64,000 nt of DNA from Flavobacterium enshiense (GCF_022836875.1 NZ_CP090376.1:1612001-1676000), one strand, 5' to 3'; numbered from the stretch's first letter, positions 1-9,197 are shown. Numbers and translations are program-made. The notes: generated by a model not told the origin, from the letters alone.

Positions 1-1
1 A

Positions 2-769
2 CTCGACAAGGTTCAGGCAAAGCTGAGCGAACTGCAGGACGCGATGTATGCCCACAACAGGTATGGAGTTTTAATCTGCCTTCAAGGAATGGATACCTCA
101 GGGAAAGACAGTCTGATTCGGGAGGTTTTTAAAGAGTTCAATCCGCGAGGCGTGGTGGTACACAGTTTTAAAACACCAAATTCTACCGAACTGGAACATG
201 ATTATCTATGGCGCCATTATTTGGCTTTACCCGAAAAAGGGAAGTTTGCTGTATTCAACCGTACACATTACGAAAACGTATTGGTTACCCGTGTGCATCC
301 GGAATATATTTTAAACGAAAACCTGCCCGGAATCGAAAAAGTAGAAGATATTCCTGCTGATTTTTGGGAAAACCGCTTTGAGCAAATCAATAATTTTGAA
401 AAACACATCACACAAAACGGAACCATCATATTGAAGTTCTATTTTCATATGAGCAAGAAAGAGCAGCGCAAACGCCTGTTGCGAAGATTGGAAGAAGAGG
501 AGCATCATTGGAAGTTTTCTCCCGGAGACCTGAAAGAACGCGAACGTTGGGATGATTATATGAAGTTTTATGAAGAAGCCATCAACAAAACCTCAAAACC
601 GCATGCGCCTTGGTATGTGATTCCGGCCGATGACAAGGAAATGGCCCGTTATATGGTGGCTAAAATCATCTGGGAAGAAATGAAACAATATAAGGATATT
701 AAAGAACCGGAATTGGACGAAAAAGTGAAAGCTAATTTTGCTTTATACAGAGAGCAGTTAAAGAAATAA
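2..769 (+). CDS. Polyphosphate kinase 2 family protein, 5' end outside the window
   Basis: The reading frame is open from base 2, so the gene starts before the window; about 255 residues are visible and a few dozen N-terminal residues are missing. PPK2 enzymes are P-loop kinases that move phosphate between polyphosphate and nucleotides in the cytoplasm. The Walker A motif GMDTSGKD lies near visible residues 29-36, the Walker B region FNRTHYENVLV follows about 50 residues later, and a charged helical lid (KKEQRKRLLRRLEEEE) comes after that. The FNRTHYE form resembles the AMP/ADP-phosphorylating class rather than the class with DRSWYNR, which is inference. The gene ends at a terminator shared with the convergent gene. 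Confidence 0.9.
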   Translation, partial: LDKVQAKLSELQDAMYAHNRYGVLICLQGMDTSGKDSLIREVFKEFNPRGVVVHSFKTPNSTELEHDYLWRHYLALPEKGKFAVFNRTHYENVLVTRVHPEYILNENLPGIEKVEDIPADFWENRFEQINNFEKHITQNGTIILKFYFHMSKKEQRKRLLRRLEEEEHHWKFSPGDLKERERWDDYMKFYEEAINKTSKPHAPWYVIPADDKEMARYMVAKIIWEEMKQYKDIKEPELDEKVKANFALYREQLKK

Positions 770-770
770 A

Positions 771-797
771 AAAAAACGCCTATCGCGGCGTTTTTTT
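771..797. terminator. Bidirectional intrinsic terminator
   Basis: Stem AACGCC (775-780) pairs with GGCGTT (787-792) and is flanked by A-run and T-run, so it works on both strands. It ends the PPK2 gene and also forms the last codons of the convergent barrel gene. Confidence 0.8.
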
Positions 798-1346
798 GTT
801 TTTCAACTTGCTGTTTTGATAGTTGTTGATTTTTTTAGAACTGAAACCGTATGCCAGACGCAGTGAAATCTGTCCCATGTCAAAACCTGAATAGTTTTCA
901 TAACGCAGACTGATATCGATATGTTTGGTCGCTATTCCAACTCCCGGTGCCCATAAAAAAGAATTTCCCAGTTCTTTGGTGACTCCGAAAGCCGCCCCGG
1001 CTTCCCCCAATACATAATACTGGTTACCTAAAAAGGACTTAAAGCCTAATTTCGCAGGGATAAACCCGGAATCTTTATCTGGGCTGAATAAATGGGTATA
1101 CCCTGTGGTAAAGGCCAAAGAGGTTTTGGTAGTGATATCATACTGCAAACGGGCATCGGCTCCTAAAGTGAAATTGTAATCATTGTTGAAAGGGATGCCT
1201 AAGTTGAGTCCGTACCCGATACGCCAGTGACGGAGGTATTCTGGTTTCAGAGGCTGTTCCTCTTGTGCTTGTGCCTTGGTTTCGATGGTGAATAATACTG
1301 CAGCCACAACAGCAAACAGACTTGAGATTTTGGGGATCGTTCTCAT
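780..1346 (-). CDS. Outer-membrane beta-barrel family protein
   Basis: 188 residues. A signal peptide covers roughly residues 1-27, ending near ETKAQAQ. The rest alternates hydrophobic and polar residues with many Tyr, Gly and Phe, as in small 8-stranded outer-membrane barrels (YGLNLGIPF, FTLGADARLQYDI, SLRLAYGF). The final strand ends at LAYGF; the Lys/Asn-rich tail after it (about 19 residues) is coded through the terminator hairpin and may be a by-product of the overlap. The start is an ATG at 1346. Function unknown; a porin-like or surface structural role is the family expectation. Confidence 0.75.
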   Translation of the reverse strand: MRTIPKISSLFAVVAAVLFTIETKAQAQEEQPLKPEYLRHWRIGYGLNLGIPFNNDYNFTLGADARLQYDITTKTSLAFTTGYTHLFSPDKDSGFIPAKLGFKSFLGNQYYVLGEAGAAFGVTKELGNSFLWAPGVGIATKHIDISLRYENYSGFDMGQISLRLAYGFSSKKINNYQNSKLKNKKTPR

Positions 1347-1541
1347 GCTAAAAATACATTTTGGGTTAGTTTTTCAGTATGAGAACAGAAAAATCGGTTT
1401 TTTAGTTTGTAGTGAAGTGTTAAAGTTTCTTAAGGTTTACTGCTGGGAGTGTGTATTGTTTTGACTTTTAAATTTTTACGTAAAAATCAAAATTGGATGG
1501 ATTTTTTAATTTTTAATAACATTTTCTGAAAATCTAGTGAT

Positions 1542-1549
1542 TACCTTTG
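1542..1549 (+). promoter_or_regulatory. -7 promoter element of the MATE gene
   Basis: TACCTTTG fits the Bacteroidota -7 consensus TAnnTTTG and lies 15 bases before the MATE start codon. No convincing TTG -33 box was seen. Confidence 0.6.
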
Positions 1550-1564
1550 CGCAAAATTTAAAAA

Positions 1565-2941
1565 ATGCGTTTGTCTGTATACACCAAAGAGTTCTCCAAT
1601 AATTTAAAATTAGCCTATCCGATTATCCTCGGAATGTTGGGGCATACCTTAGTGGGGATTGTCGATAACATCATGGTTGGAAAATTAGGTCCGACTGAAT
1701 TGGCAGCTGCTTCTTTGGCAAACAGTTTCGTATTCATAGCCATGTCGATCGGAATAGGGTTTTCTACAGCGATTACACCTTTGGTTGCCGAAGCCGACGG
1801 GGAAAAAAACGTAGAGAAAGAGCGCACCATTTTCCATCATGGATTGGTGTTATGTACCATTTTGGGAATTGCGTTGTTCTCGATAATCTATTTTTCAAAA
1901 CCGCTGATTGTTTATATGGGTCAGCCGGAAGCGGTTGTAGAGATGGCCAAGCCGTTTTTGGATGTAGTGGCCTTTTCATTGATTCCCTTAATCATGTTCC
2001 AGGGATACAAACAATTCGCAGACGGTAAATCGGAGACGAAAGTGGCCATGTGGGCGAACCTGCTTTGTAACATCGTTCACATATTATTAAATATCGTACT
2101 TATTTACGGACTTTGGTTCTTCCCGAAAATGGGAATGCTGGGCGCGGCTTACGGGACTGTGATTTCCCGTTTTGTGATGCTGATTTTCATACACTTGTCC
2201 TTAAAACATAAAGAACGTTTTCAGACTTATTTTGAGCAGTTTTCATTCAGTGAATACAGGAAAGATATCGTGAAGAAAATTGTGAACCTTGGTTTACCTT
2301 CTGCCATGCAGATGTTTTTTGAAGTAGCCTTGTTCACAGGTGCTGTATGGCTTTCCGGAGTAGTCGGTACAACCAGTCAGGCGGCCAATCAGATTGCATT
2401 GAGCTTGGCTACATTTACCTTTATGTTCGTGTCCGGATTCGGCGTTGCGGGGATGGTACGTGTGGGCAATTTTAAAGGGGCGCAGGATTTTGAAGGGCTG
2501 CGAATCGTGGCGCGTTCCATATTGTTGCTGGCTCTTATTGTTCAGGTGTTTTTCGCTTTGGTATTCGTGATTTTCCATAGTTACTTGCCGGAGATGTTTA
2601 TGAATGCCGAGAATATGGCACATTTGAAAGACAATGCCGAAGTGATTTCAATCGCGTCTCAATTAATCATTATAGCAGCTATTTTCCAGATTTCAGATGG
2701 TATCCAAGTTGTGGTTTTAGGAGCGCTTCGCGGCTTGCAGGATGTGAAAATCCCGATGTATATGACATTTGTTTCATACTGGCTTATCGGGTTTCCGATT
2801 TCGATTTATCTGGGACTATACACCGACCTGAAAGCGGTGGGAATCTGGATCGGACTTTTAGCCGGACTAACTGCAGCTGCAATATTTTTGTATCTACGCT
2901 TCAATCATTTAAGCAATAAGTTGATTGTTCGCAACTCATAA
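1565..2941 (+). CDS. MATE family multidrug/toxin efflux transporter
   Basis: 458 residues, the usual size for MATE exporters, with about 12 hydrophobic membrane spans. Characteristic N-terminal stretches are YPIILGMLGHTLVGIVDNIMVG and ELAAASLANSFVF, and the second half begins with GLPSAMQMFFE. MATE proteins export organic cations or metabolites using sodium or proton gradients in the inner membrane; the substrate cannot be read from the sequence. It has its own promoter at 1542 and stands alone on its strand. Confidence 0.92.
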   Translation: MRLSVYTKEFSNNLKLAYPIILGMLGHTLVGIVDNIMVGKLGPTELAAASLANSFVFIAMSIGIGFSTAITPLVAEADGEKNVEKERTIFHHGLVLCTILGIALFSIIYFSKPLIVYMGQPEAVVEMAKPFLDVVAFSLIPLIMFQGYKQFADGKSETKVAMWANLLCNIVHILLNIVLIYGLWFFPKMGMLGAAYGTVISRFVMLIFIHLSLKHKERFQTYFEQFSFSEYRKDIVKKIVNLGLPSAMQMFFEVALFTGAVWLSGVVGTTSQAANQIALSLATFTFMFVSGFGVAGMVRVGNFKGAQDFEGLRIVARSILLLALIVQVFFALVFVIFHSYLPEMFMNAENMAHLKDNAEVISIASQLIIIAAIFQISDGIQVVVLGALRGLQDVKIPMYMTFVSYWLIGFPISIYLGLYTDLKAVGIWIGLLAGLTAAAIFLYLRFNHLSNKLIVRNS

Positions 2942-3383
2942 TTTTTAACTCCTCTACCAGAGTTGTGGCAAAAAGATCAGATGTAAATTGTTGCCGCATT
3001 TCTGTGGCAAAATTTCTGTGGCAAAATTTTCGCCACGAATAAAATGCCACAAATGAAATTTTGTGCGAGCTAGAAACCAATCGACAGTAAGGATTTACCT
3101 CGTTAGTTCGGCTAAAGCATCGGTGCAATCCGTGCCTTTTAGCAACATCAAAATAACAGGCACAACAACCTCCAAACTATTATATAAATCATTATATTTT
3201 TAAAATATTTCTATAAACAAAACTTCAATTATTATGGATGAAGTTTTGTTAGCTTTCTTTGCGGTTAACCAATCGCTATTACTTTCCAGTAAATAAGAAT
3301 ACAATGATTAACAGTTGTTTTTGAATAGTTTAATATGTAAGAAAAAAAAGTATTATTTTTATGCGATTAAATTATTTTGGAAG
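2942..3383. other. Intergenic region with short repeats
   Basis: No gene is supported here. It holds a perfect tandem 14-nt repeat (2999-3012 and 3013-3026, unit TTTCTGTGGCAAAA) and a dispersed element at 3091-3136 that reappears at 63144-63215. The next gene's promoter is not clear: the best candidate is a partial -7 box, TTTCTTTG, near 3255. Confidence 0.6.
3091..3136. repeat. Dispersed intergenic repeat, copy 1
   Basis: About 45 bases matching 63144-63215 (shared core AGTTCGGCTAAAGC preceded by GGATTTAC.TCGT). It ends in GCAATCCGTGCC, which also resembles the 27-nt element at 12131-12157. Confidence 0.6.
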
Positions 3384-6300
3384 ATGAATAAACAATATTA
3401 CTTTATACTGCTTCTTATTTTAGGCTGCCTGCCTGCTGCCTGGGGGCAAAACGATTTGTTGCTTAATTGGGCAAATGCTTTGCGCCATAACAATATTTGC
3501 GGAGGAGCAATTTATGGGTCCGATATCAAAAGAGACGCTTCGGGAAATACCTATGTTACGGGGAGTTTTCAAAATACTGCCGATTTTGATCCATCTGCAG
3601 GTGTAGCTAACTTGACTAGTGCCGGGGCTTGGGATATTTTCCTGGCGAAGTACGATGCCTCTGGGAATTACGTGTATGCGAAAGCCTTAGGAGGATTTTT
3701 TTGGGATCAGTCTGCTGGTCTTGCAGTAGACGTCAGCGGGAATGTATATATTACGGGATATTTTTCTGGAACCGCTGATTTTGACCCTTCTGCGGGCGTG
3801 GCTAATTTGATTAGTGCCGGAGGTAGTAATGACATTTTCCTTGCGAAATATAATGCTTCGGGCAATTATGTGTATGCTAAAAAGATTGGGGGAACAAGTG
3901 ATGACGTAGGTACGGCTATTGCGGTAGACGGCAACGGGAATGCTTATGTAACGGGATATTTTTCTGACACCGTTGATTTTGACCCTTCTGCTGGTGTGGC
4001 TAACCTGAGCAGTGCCGGGATTGAGGATATTTTCCTGGCGAAATACAATAGTTCGGGCAATTATTTGTATGCGAAATCCTTAGGGGGGGCATCTTCTGAC
4101 TCAGGTAGCGGTATAGTGGTAGACGGCAGTGGCAATGCTTATATTACAGGATCTTTTTTTGAAACCGTTGATTTCGACCCATCTGCGGGTGTGGCAAACC
4201 TGACTAGTGCCGGATATAAGGATATTTTCTTTGCGAAATACAATAGTTCGGGTAATTATGTGTATGCTAAATCCTTAGGGGGGGCAGATTTTGACGGAGG
4301 GGGTGGTATAGCGGTAGACACCAACGGAAATGCTTACATAACAGGTAGTTTTTCTGAAACCGTTGATTTTGACCCATCTGCAGGTGTCGCCAACTTGATT
4401 AGTGTCGGAGGGAGTGACGATATTTTCCTGGCGAAATACAATGCCTCGGGCAATTATGTGTATGCGAAATCCTTTGGGGATGAAGGATCTGACTGGGGTA
4501 GCTGTGTAGTGGTAGATGGCAGTGGAAATGCTTATATTACAGGTGGTTTTCAGTATACCGTAGATTTTGACCCATCTGCTGGTGTGGCTAACCTGAGAAG
4601 TGCCGGATGGAATGATATTTTCCTGGCGAAATTTGATGCTGCGGGTAATTATATGTATGCGAATGCCTTGGGAGGATTACAGCATGACAATGGTAGTGGT
4701 ATAGCGGTAGACGGCAGCGGTAATGCTTATGTAACGGGTGGGTTCTGCTATATTGCTGATTTTGACCCTTCTGCAGCGACAGCAAACCTGATATCCGGTG
4801 GGGGCCAGGATAATTGTTTTATTGGAAAATATAGCAGTACCGGGAATTATATATGGGCCAAAAGTTTGGGAGGCTATGATAGTTTACCTGATTACGCTGA
4901 AGGGCATGGTATAACCCGAGATGCTTTAGGTAATACCTATGTAGTGGGAATTTTTACAGGGACTGTTGATTTTGACCCATCTGGTGAGGTGGCAAACCTT
5001 GTAAGTTTTGACGGTATGTATGATATTTTCTTTGCAAAATATGATGCTTCGGGTAATTATGTGTTTGCAAAATCTTTTGGTGGTTCGGGTCAACAGTTTG
5101 GAAATAGTATTGCCATAGATGGCAGTGGGAATATATATATTACGGGAAATTTCGCTAGCACAACTGATTTTGACCCATCTGCTGGTGTGGCTAACCTGAG
5201 CAGTTCCGGACAGGGTGATATTTTCCTGGCGAAATACGATGTTTCGGGGAATTATGTGTATGCGAAAAAGCTTGGGGGAGCAGATCATGACGAAGATCGT
5301 TGTATAGTGGTAGACGCAAGCGGAAATGCTTATGTGACAGGTTTTTTTAGTGGTACTGCTGACTTTGACCCTTCTGCTGGTGTGGCTAACCTGAGCAGTG
5401 CCGGACAGCGTGATATTTTCCTGGCGAAATATGATAGTTCGGGCAATTATGTGTATGCGAAAAAAATTGGTGGAGCATCTTCTGACGAGAGTCATGATAT
5501 TGCGATAGACACCGGCGGAAATGCATATATTACAGGATATTTTCAAAATACTGTAGATTTTGACCCATCTGCAGGTGTGGCGAACCTTGTCAGCGCTGGA
5601 GATCAAGATGCTTTCCTGGCGAAATACGATACTTCGGGCAATTATGTTTATGCGATTTCCATTGGAGGGACATCTTCTGAGCTAGGTCGTGGTATAGCGG
5701 TAGATGGCAACGGAAATACATATGTTACAGGATTTTTTCGAGGGGAGGCCGATTTTGACCCTTCTGCTGGCGTGGCTAACTTGACTAGTACCGGCGGATA
5801 TTCTGATGTTTTTCTTGCGAAATACGATTCTTCGGGGAATTATGTGTATGCAAAAAAGATAGGGGGAACATATGGTGTCGACAGTAGGGATATTGCGGTA
5901 GACGGTAGTGGGAATGCTTATCTGACGGGTTCTTTTGCGGGTACTGTTGATTTTGATCCTTCTGCTGGTGTGGCTAACCTGAAGGGTTCAGGGTGGGCTG
6001 AAATTTTTATCGCAAAATACGATGGTTCGGGGAATTATGTGTATGCAAAATCAATGGGAGGGTATGGTGAAGATATTGGTTATTCTCTGGCTATCGACGG
6101 CGTAGGAAACATTTATATCACAGGTTCTTTTCAAAATACCGCCGATTTTGATCCTTCTGTATCTACTTATAATTTAACAACGCTGCATAATAAAGCTATT
6201 TTTGTGGCTCGTTATAACGAAACAGGCACTACAATGGGAGTAAATGACTTTGTTTTAAATAACCTGAAATTATATCCGAACCCGGTTACAGATATAATGA

Positions 6301-6485
6301 ATATTGAGAACGAGCAAACAATTTCTACTGTTGAGGTTTACAGTATTACGGGCCAAAGAGTTTTGGTTAAGACTGTAAACGCGATATCGGCTTCTATTGA
6401 TATGTCTGGTTTGAACGAAGGAATGTATTTAGTTAAGGTTGTTGCTGATGATGCTGTTAAAGCAATTAAAGTGATTAAAAAATAA
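3384..6485 (+). CDS. Secreted SBBP-repeat protein with T9SS type A sorting domain
   Basis: 1033 residues from the ATG at 3384, chosen because a signal peptide (MNKQYYFILLLILGCLPAAW) begins there; the frame is open upstream to 3315. The body is 14 tandem copies of a unit of about 66 residues, each with DFDPSAGVANL, DIFLAKY, SGNYVYAK and DGSGNAYITG. This matches the SBBP (seven-bladed beta-propeller) repeat, and 14 copies would fit two seven-bladed propellers, which is inference. The last ~75 residues (LKLYPNPVTD to VIKVIKK end) are a type A T9SS C-terminal signal, so the protein should be exported across the outer membrane and anchored or released. A terminator follows. Confidence 0.88.
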   Translation: MNKQYYFILLLILGCLPAAWGQNDLLLNWANALRHNNICGGAIYGSDIKRDASGNTYVTGSFQNTADFDPSAGVANLTSAGAWDIFLAKYDASGNYVYAKALGGFFWDQSAGLAVDVSGNVYITGYFSGTADFDPSAGVANLISAGGSNDIFLAKYNASGNYVYAKKIGGTSDDVGTAIAVDGNGNAYVTGYFSDTVDFDPSAGVANLSSAGIEDIFLAKYNSSGNYLYAKSLGGASSDSGSGIVVDGSGNAYITGSFFETVDFDPSAGVANLTSAGYKDIFFAKYNSSGNYVYAKSLGGADFDGGGGIAVDTNGNAYITGSFSETVDFDPSAGVANLISVGGSDDIFLAKYNASGNYVYAKSFGDEGSDWGSCVVVDGSGNAYITGGFQYTVDFDPSAGVANLRSAGWNDIFLAKFDAAGNYMYANALGGLQHDNGSGIAVDGSGNAYVTGGFCYIADFDPSAATANLISGGGQDNCFIGKYSSTGNYIWAKSLGGYDSLPDYAEGHGITRDALGNTYVVGIFTGTVDFDPSGEVANLVSFDGMYDIFFAKYDASGNYVFAKSFGGSGQQFGNSIAIDGSGNIYITGNFASTTDFDPSAGVANLSSSGQGDIFLAKYDVSGNYVYAKKLGGADHDEDRCIVVDASGNAYVTGFFSGTADFDPSAGVANLSSAGQRDIFLAKYDSSGNYVYAKKIGGASSDESHDIAIDTGGNAYITGYFQNTVDFDPSAGVANLVSAGDQDAFLAKYDTSGNYVYAISIGGTSSELGRGIAVDGNGNTYVTGFFRGEADFDPSAGVANLTSTGGYSDVFLAKYDSSGNYVYAKKIGGTYGVDSRDIAVDGSGNAYLTGSFAGTVDFDPSAGVANLKGSGWAEIFIAKYDGSGNYVYAKSMGGYGEDIGYSLAIDGVGNIYITGSFQNTADFDPSVSTYNLTTLHNKAIFVARYNETGTTMGVNDFVLNNLKLYPNPVTDIMNIENEQTISTVEVYSITGQRVLVKTVNAISASIDMSGLNEGMYLVKVVADDAVKAIKVIKK

Positions 6486-6513
6486 TATTGATAATCATAA
6501 AATTTAATTCAAA

Positions 6514-6542
6514 AACCGTCTGATGATTCAGGCGGTTTTTTT
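6514..6542 (+). terminator. Intrinsic terminator of the SBBP gene
   Basis: Stem AACCGTCTGA (6514-6523) pairs with TCAGGCGGTT (6528-6537) with one G-T pair, loop TGAT, then a T run. Confidence 0.85.
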
Positions 6543-6609
6543 ATGCCAAATTTATTCGTTTCTTTGCTCTACGAATAGACAAATCAACAAATAATCAAAT
6601 TCAAAATAT

Positions 6610-6837
6610 ATGGAATTACCAAAATTCGTTTTAGCAGACAACACCGATTTTCCGGACGATATCTTCATCATTCACTTGGATTACCCACGATTCATCATAA
6701 ACCTTAAGGACGATGAAATTGAGTTTTTAGAAGAATTGGACGAAGAAGAAGAGGAAGAAATCGAAGCGGAAATGGAAAGACTAATCAACCACGCAGGCGA
6801 GTTCTATGACAGGGAAATGAAACGTTACGAGGAGTAG
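6610..6837 (+). CDS. Small acidic conserved-type protein of unknown function
   Basis: 75 residues, very acidic in the second half (EELDEEEEEEIEAEMERL), with no signal peptide or membrane span. It begins MELPKFVLADNTDFPDD. The sequence looks coding (regular codon use, ATG start, stop before a repeat region). The promoter may be the partial box TTTCTTTG near 6550. I do not recognise a characterised family; cytoplasmic location is inferred from composition. Confidence 0.7.
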   Translation: MELPKFVLADNTDFPDDIFIIHLDYPRFIINLKDDEIEFLEELDEEEEEEIEAEMERLINHAGEFYDREMKRYEE

Positions 6838-6890
6838 TTTTCAGGAAGCAGAAAGCAGATAAAAGAAGGCAGTGAATATGTTGCCTGTTT

Positions 6891-6987
6891 GTCATTCCGA
6901 CGAAGGAGGAATCTTATTCAGAAGTTCAGTTTATGAGATTGCTTCGCCAGTCGAGCAAGCTCTCGAGTCCTCCTTCGTCGGAATGAC
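6891..6987. repeat. REP-like element with perfect 20-nt inverted arms
   Basis: The arms at 6891-6910 (GTCATTCCGACGAAGGAGGA) and 6968-6987 are exact reverse complements around a 57-nt centre that includes a small inner hairpin (TCGAGCAAGCTCTCGA). A close relative lies at 15898-15967. No REP-associated tyrosine transposase is visible in the window. Confidence 0.85.
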
Positions 6988-7025
6988 ATAAAATAGTGTT
7001 TCTGCTTTAGTAAAACAAATTTCAA

Positions 7026-8111
7026 TTATTTAAAATAGGAATTCAAAAGCAACTGAGCGGCTGCAAACGGTGATATTTCATTGTTTTGCACCGCTTTTTT
7101 ATTTTCCTCCAGCAGTTTCTGGATTTCAGGATGGTTGTAGAAATTCAGTTTTAATTGCTCGTTGATGGTTTCCAGCATCCAGTACTGACTCTGTTCCTTA
7201 CGTTTTTTGTCGAAGAAACCGTTTTCTTTGGTAAGTGTGAAATAGTCGGTAATCGTTTCCCAAACATCTGAAATGCCTTCGTTCGTCAGTGCACTGCAGG
7301 TGTTTGCCTTTGGAGACCAGCCTGAACTTTTTAGTGGGAACAAGTGTAACGCACGATTAAAATCGACTTTGGCCAATCGGGCACGTTTTACATTATCGCC
7401 ATCGGCTTTGTTGATTACGATGGCATCGGCCATTTCCATGATTCCGCGTTTGATTCCCTGTAATTCATCTCCGGCTCCGGCCAGATTCAGCAATAAAAAG
7501 AAATCGACCATGCTGTGAACGGCAGTTTCACTCTGACCCACGCCAACGGTTTCAATCAGTATCGTATCAAATCCGCAAGCCTCACAAAGGATAATCGCTT
7601 CACGTGTTTTTCTTGCCACACCTCCCAAACTTTCACCTGAAGCACTCGGACGGATATAAGCATTTTCGTCTCTAACCAATTCTTCCATTCGGGTTTTGTC
7701 CCCCAAAATACTTCCGTGCGAAATAGAACTGCTCGGGTCGACCGCTAAAACCGCAACTTTCTTCCCAATTGAAGTCAGGTATTTTCCGAAAGCTTCTATA
7801 AAAGTGCTTTTTCCAACGCCGGGAACACCCGTAATACCAATTCGGAGCGAATTGTTTGCGTGCGGCAAGCAGCCTTTGATGACTTCATTGGCTTTCTCCA
7901 GATGAGTTGAACTTGTGCTTTCCACCAAAGTAATGGCACGGCTCAAGGCAACTTTGTCCCCCTTCAGGATATTGGCCACTAATTCATCGGCAGACGGTTG
8001 TTTTCTGCGGAATTGCTGTATATGCTCCACAGAAGCTGAACTAATGCTGTCCGGCTGTTCAATGCCGTCATTTTCTTTTAAAGCCGAAGGATGTGTTTTT
8101 TTAAGTGCCAC
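7026..8111 (-). CDS. meaB: MeaB/ArgK-type G3E GTPase, methylmalonyl-CoA mutase chaperone
   Basis: 361 residues from a GTG start. The P-loop GVPGVGKS is at 95-102, followed by AVDPSSSISHGSILGDKTRM, ETVGVGQSE and the base-recognition motif NKADGDN, all diagnostic of the family. MeaB protects and gates cofactor loading of the B12 enzyme methylmalonyl-CoA mutase. The mutase genes are not in the window, but an ATP:cobalamin adenosyltransferase is at 25189-25761. A likely promoter on the same strand is TTG (8158-8160), 20 bases, TATTTTTA (8130-8137). Confidence 0.93.
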   Translation of the reverse strand: MALKKTHPSALKENDGIEQPDSISSASVEHIQQFRRKQPSADELVANILKGDKVALSRAITLVESTSSTHLEKANEVIKGCLPHANNSLRIGITGVPGVGKSTFIEAFGKYLTSIGKKVAVLAVDPSSSISHGSILGDKTRMEELVRDENAYIRPSASGESLGGVARKTREAIILCEACGFDTILIETVGVGQSETAVHSMVDFFLLLNLAGAGDELQGIKRGIMEMADAIVINKADGDNVKRARLAKVDFNRALHLFPLKSSGWSPKANTCSALTNEGISDVWETITDYFTLTKENGFFDKKRKEQSQYWMLETINEQLKLNFYNHPEIQKLLEENKKAVQNNEISPFAAAQLLLNSYFK

Positions 8112-8260
8112 AAGAATGAATTAGAGCAGTAAAAATAAGGAAAAAGGACACAGCGTTCAAGGATATTTGAAGATTCTATTACTTTTCAGATCCAAAGATC
8201 ATGTATGGATTAAAATTTAGTTAAAAAACGAAAACCTCCGTCAGATAGTGGATTTACTTG

Positions 8261-8268
8261 TAATTTTG
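8261..8268 (+). promoter_or_regulatory. -7 promoter element of the AEC transporter operon
   Basis: TAATTTTG matches TAnnTTTG exactly, 17 bases before the start codon at 8286. Confidence 0.6.
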
Positions 8269-8285
8269 CCCTGCTTTAAATCACT

Positions 8286-9197
8286 ATGGATAATATTTTA
8301 CTCATTTTCGTTTGCATGCTTTTGGGGTTTTTACTCAAAAAAGTTCCGGCATTTCCTCCGCTAAGTTATAAAACACTTAATCAGTTTGTGATTTACGTAT
8401 CGCTGCCGTCCATTGCGCTGTATTATATTCCGAAACTGGAAATCAGTTCAAAATTGTTGTTTCCACTCGGAATTGCATGGTTAGGATTCGCGCTGTCGTA
8501 CGTTTTTTTTACCGGTTTAGGAAAATTGTTCGGCTGGTCCAAAAAACTCACAGGTTGTTTGATTATCACGGCTGGACTTGGAAATACATCTTTCGTGGGT
8601 TTCCCATTGGTTGAAGCCGTTTACGGGAAGCAGGGACTTGAAACGGCTGTTATCGTAGATCAGCCGGGTTCGTTCGTAGTGGTTTCAACTTTAGCAGTTC
8701 TCGTAGCGACGATGTGTTCCCGCGGAACCACAAGCACCAATACGATTCTGAAAAAAATACTGTTCTTCCCGCCATTCATAGCCTTTGCAATCTCTTGCCT
8801 GTTAATCGTTTTAGAAATGGATTTCCCTCTGATACTGCAATCGGTTTTTCAGCGTTTAGGAAGTACCGTAACCCCAATAGCACTGGTTTCGGTTGGAATG
8901 CAGTTGGAATTCGACAGAAAAAGTAAGCATTATAAGTTCCTTACTTTGGGATTACTTTTTAAATTATTCATAACTCCGGCTTTTTTCTATTTGTTGTATG
9001 TGATGTTATTAAATGGAAAGGGGCTGGAAGTACAGGTTTCCATATTTGAAGCGGCCATGGCTCCTATGATAACAGGAACCATAGTGGCATCCACTTACGG
9101 ATTAAAACCTAAACTCAGCAGTATGATGATTGGCTTCGGGATCCCGATTTCGTTTATCACATTAATTTTCTGGTATTATATTTTACAGTATATCTGA
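8286..9197 (+). CDS. AEC (auxin efflux carrier) family transporter
   Basis: 303 residues, the normal length for bacterial AEC permeases, with about ten membrane spans. Recognisable stretches are MLLGFLLKKVPAFPP at the start, GLGNTSFVGFPLVEAVYG near residue 100 and APMITGTIVASTYGL near the end. Family members export or take up small carboxylates such as malate; the substrate here is unknown. Its TGA overlaps the ATG of the following MFS gene by one base, so the two are co-transcribed and probably translationally coupled. Confidence 0.87.
   Translation: MDNILLIFVCMLLGFLLKKVPAFPPLSYKTLNQFVIYVSLPSIALYYIPKLEISSKLLFPLGIAWLGFALSYVFFTGLGKLFGWSKKLTGCLIITAGLGNTSFVGFPLVEAVYGKQGLETAVIVDQPGSFVVVSTLAVLVATMCSRGTTSTNTILKKILFFPPFIAFAISCLLIVLEMDFPLILQSVFQRLGSTVTPIALVSVGMQLEFDRKSKHYKFLTLGLLFKLFITPAFFYLLYVMLLNGKGLEVQVSIFEAAMAPMITGTIVASTYGLKPKLSSMMIGFGIPISFITLIFWYYILQYI

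Noticed and set aside
3315..3383. Upstream start for the SBBP protein
   Set aside because: The signal peptide begins at the ATG at 3384; the extension is Lys/Phe-rich and would bury it.
4926..5606. Long 226-codon frame on the minus strand
   Set aside because: It is a mirror of the repetitive SBBP coding sequence; repeats keep the opposite frame open by chance and there is no promoter or family.
3580..6180. Regularly spaced repeats resembling a CRISPR-like or satellite array
   Set aside because: Period is ~195-200 nt, the frame stays open and every unit encodes the same protein repeat; no spacers or cas genes.
6891..6987. tRNA gene suggested by a GTC...GAC cloverleaf-like pairing
   Set aside because: No D or T loop consensus; perfect long arms fit a REP element instead.
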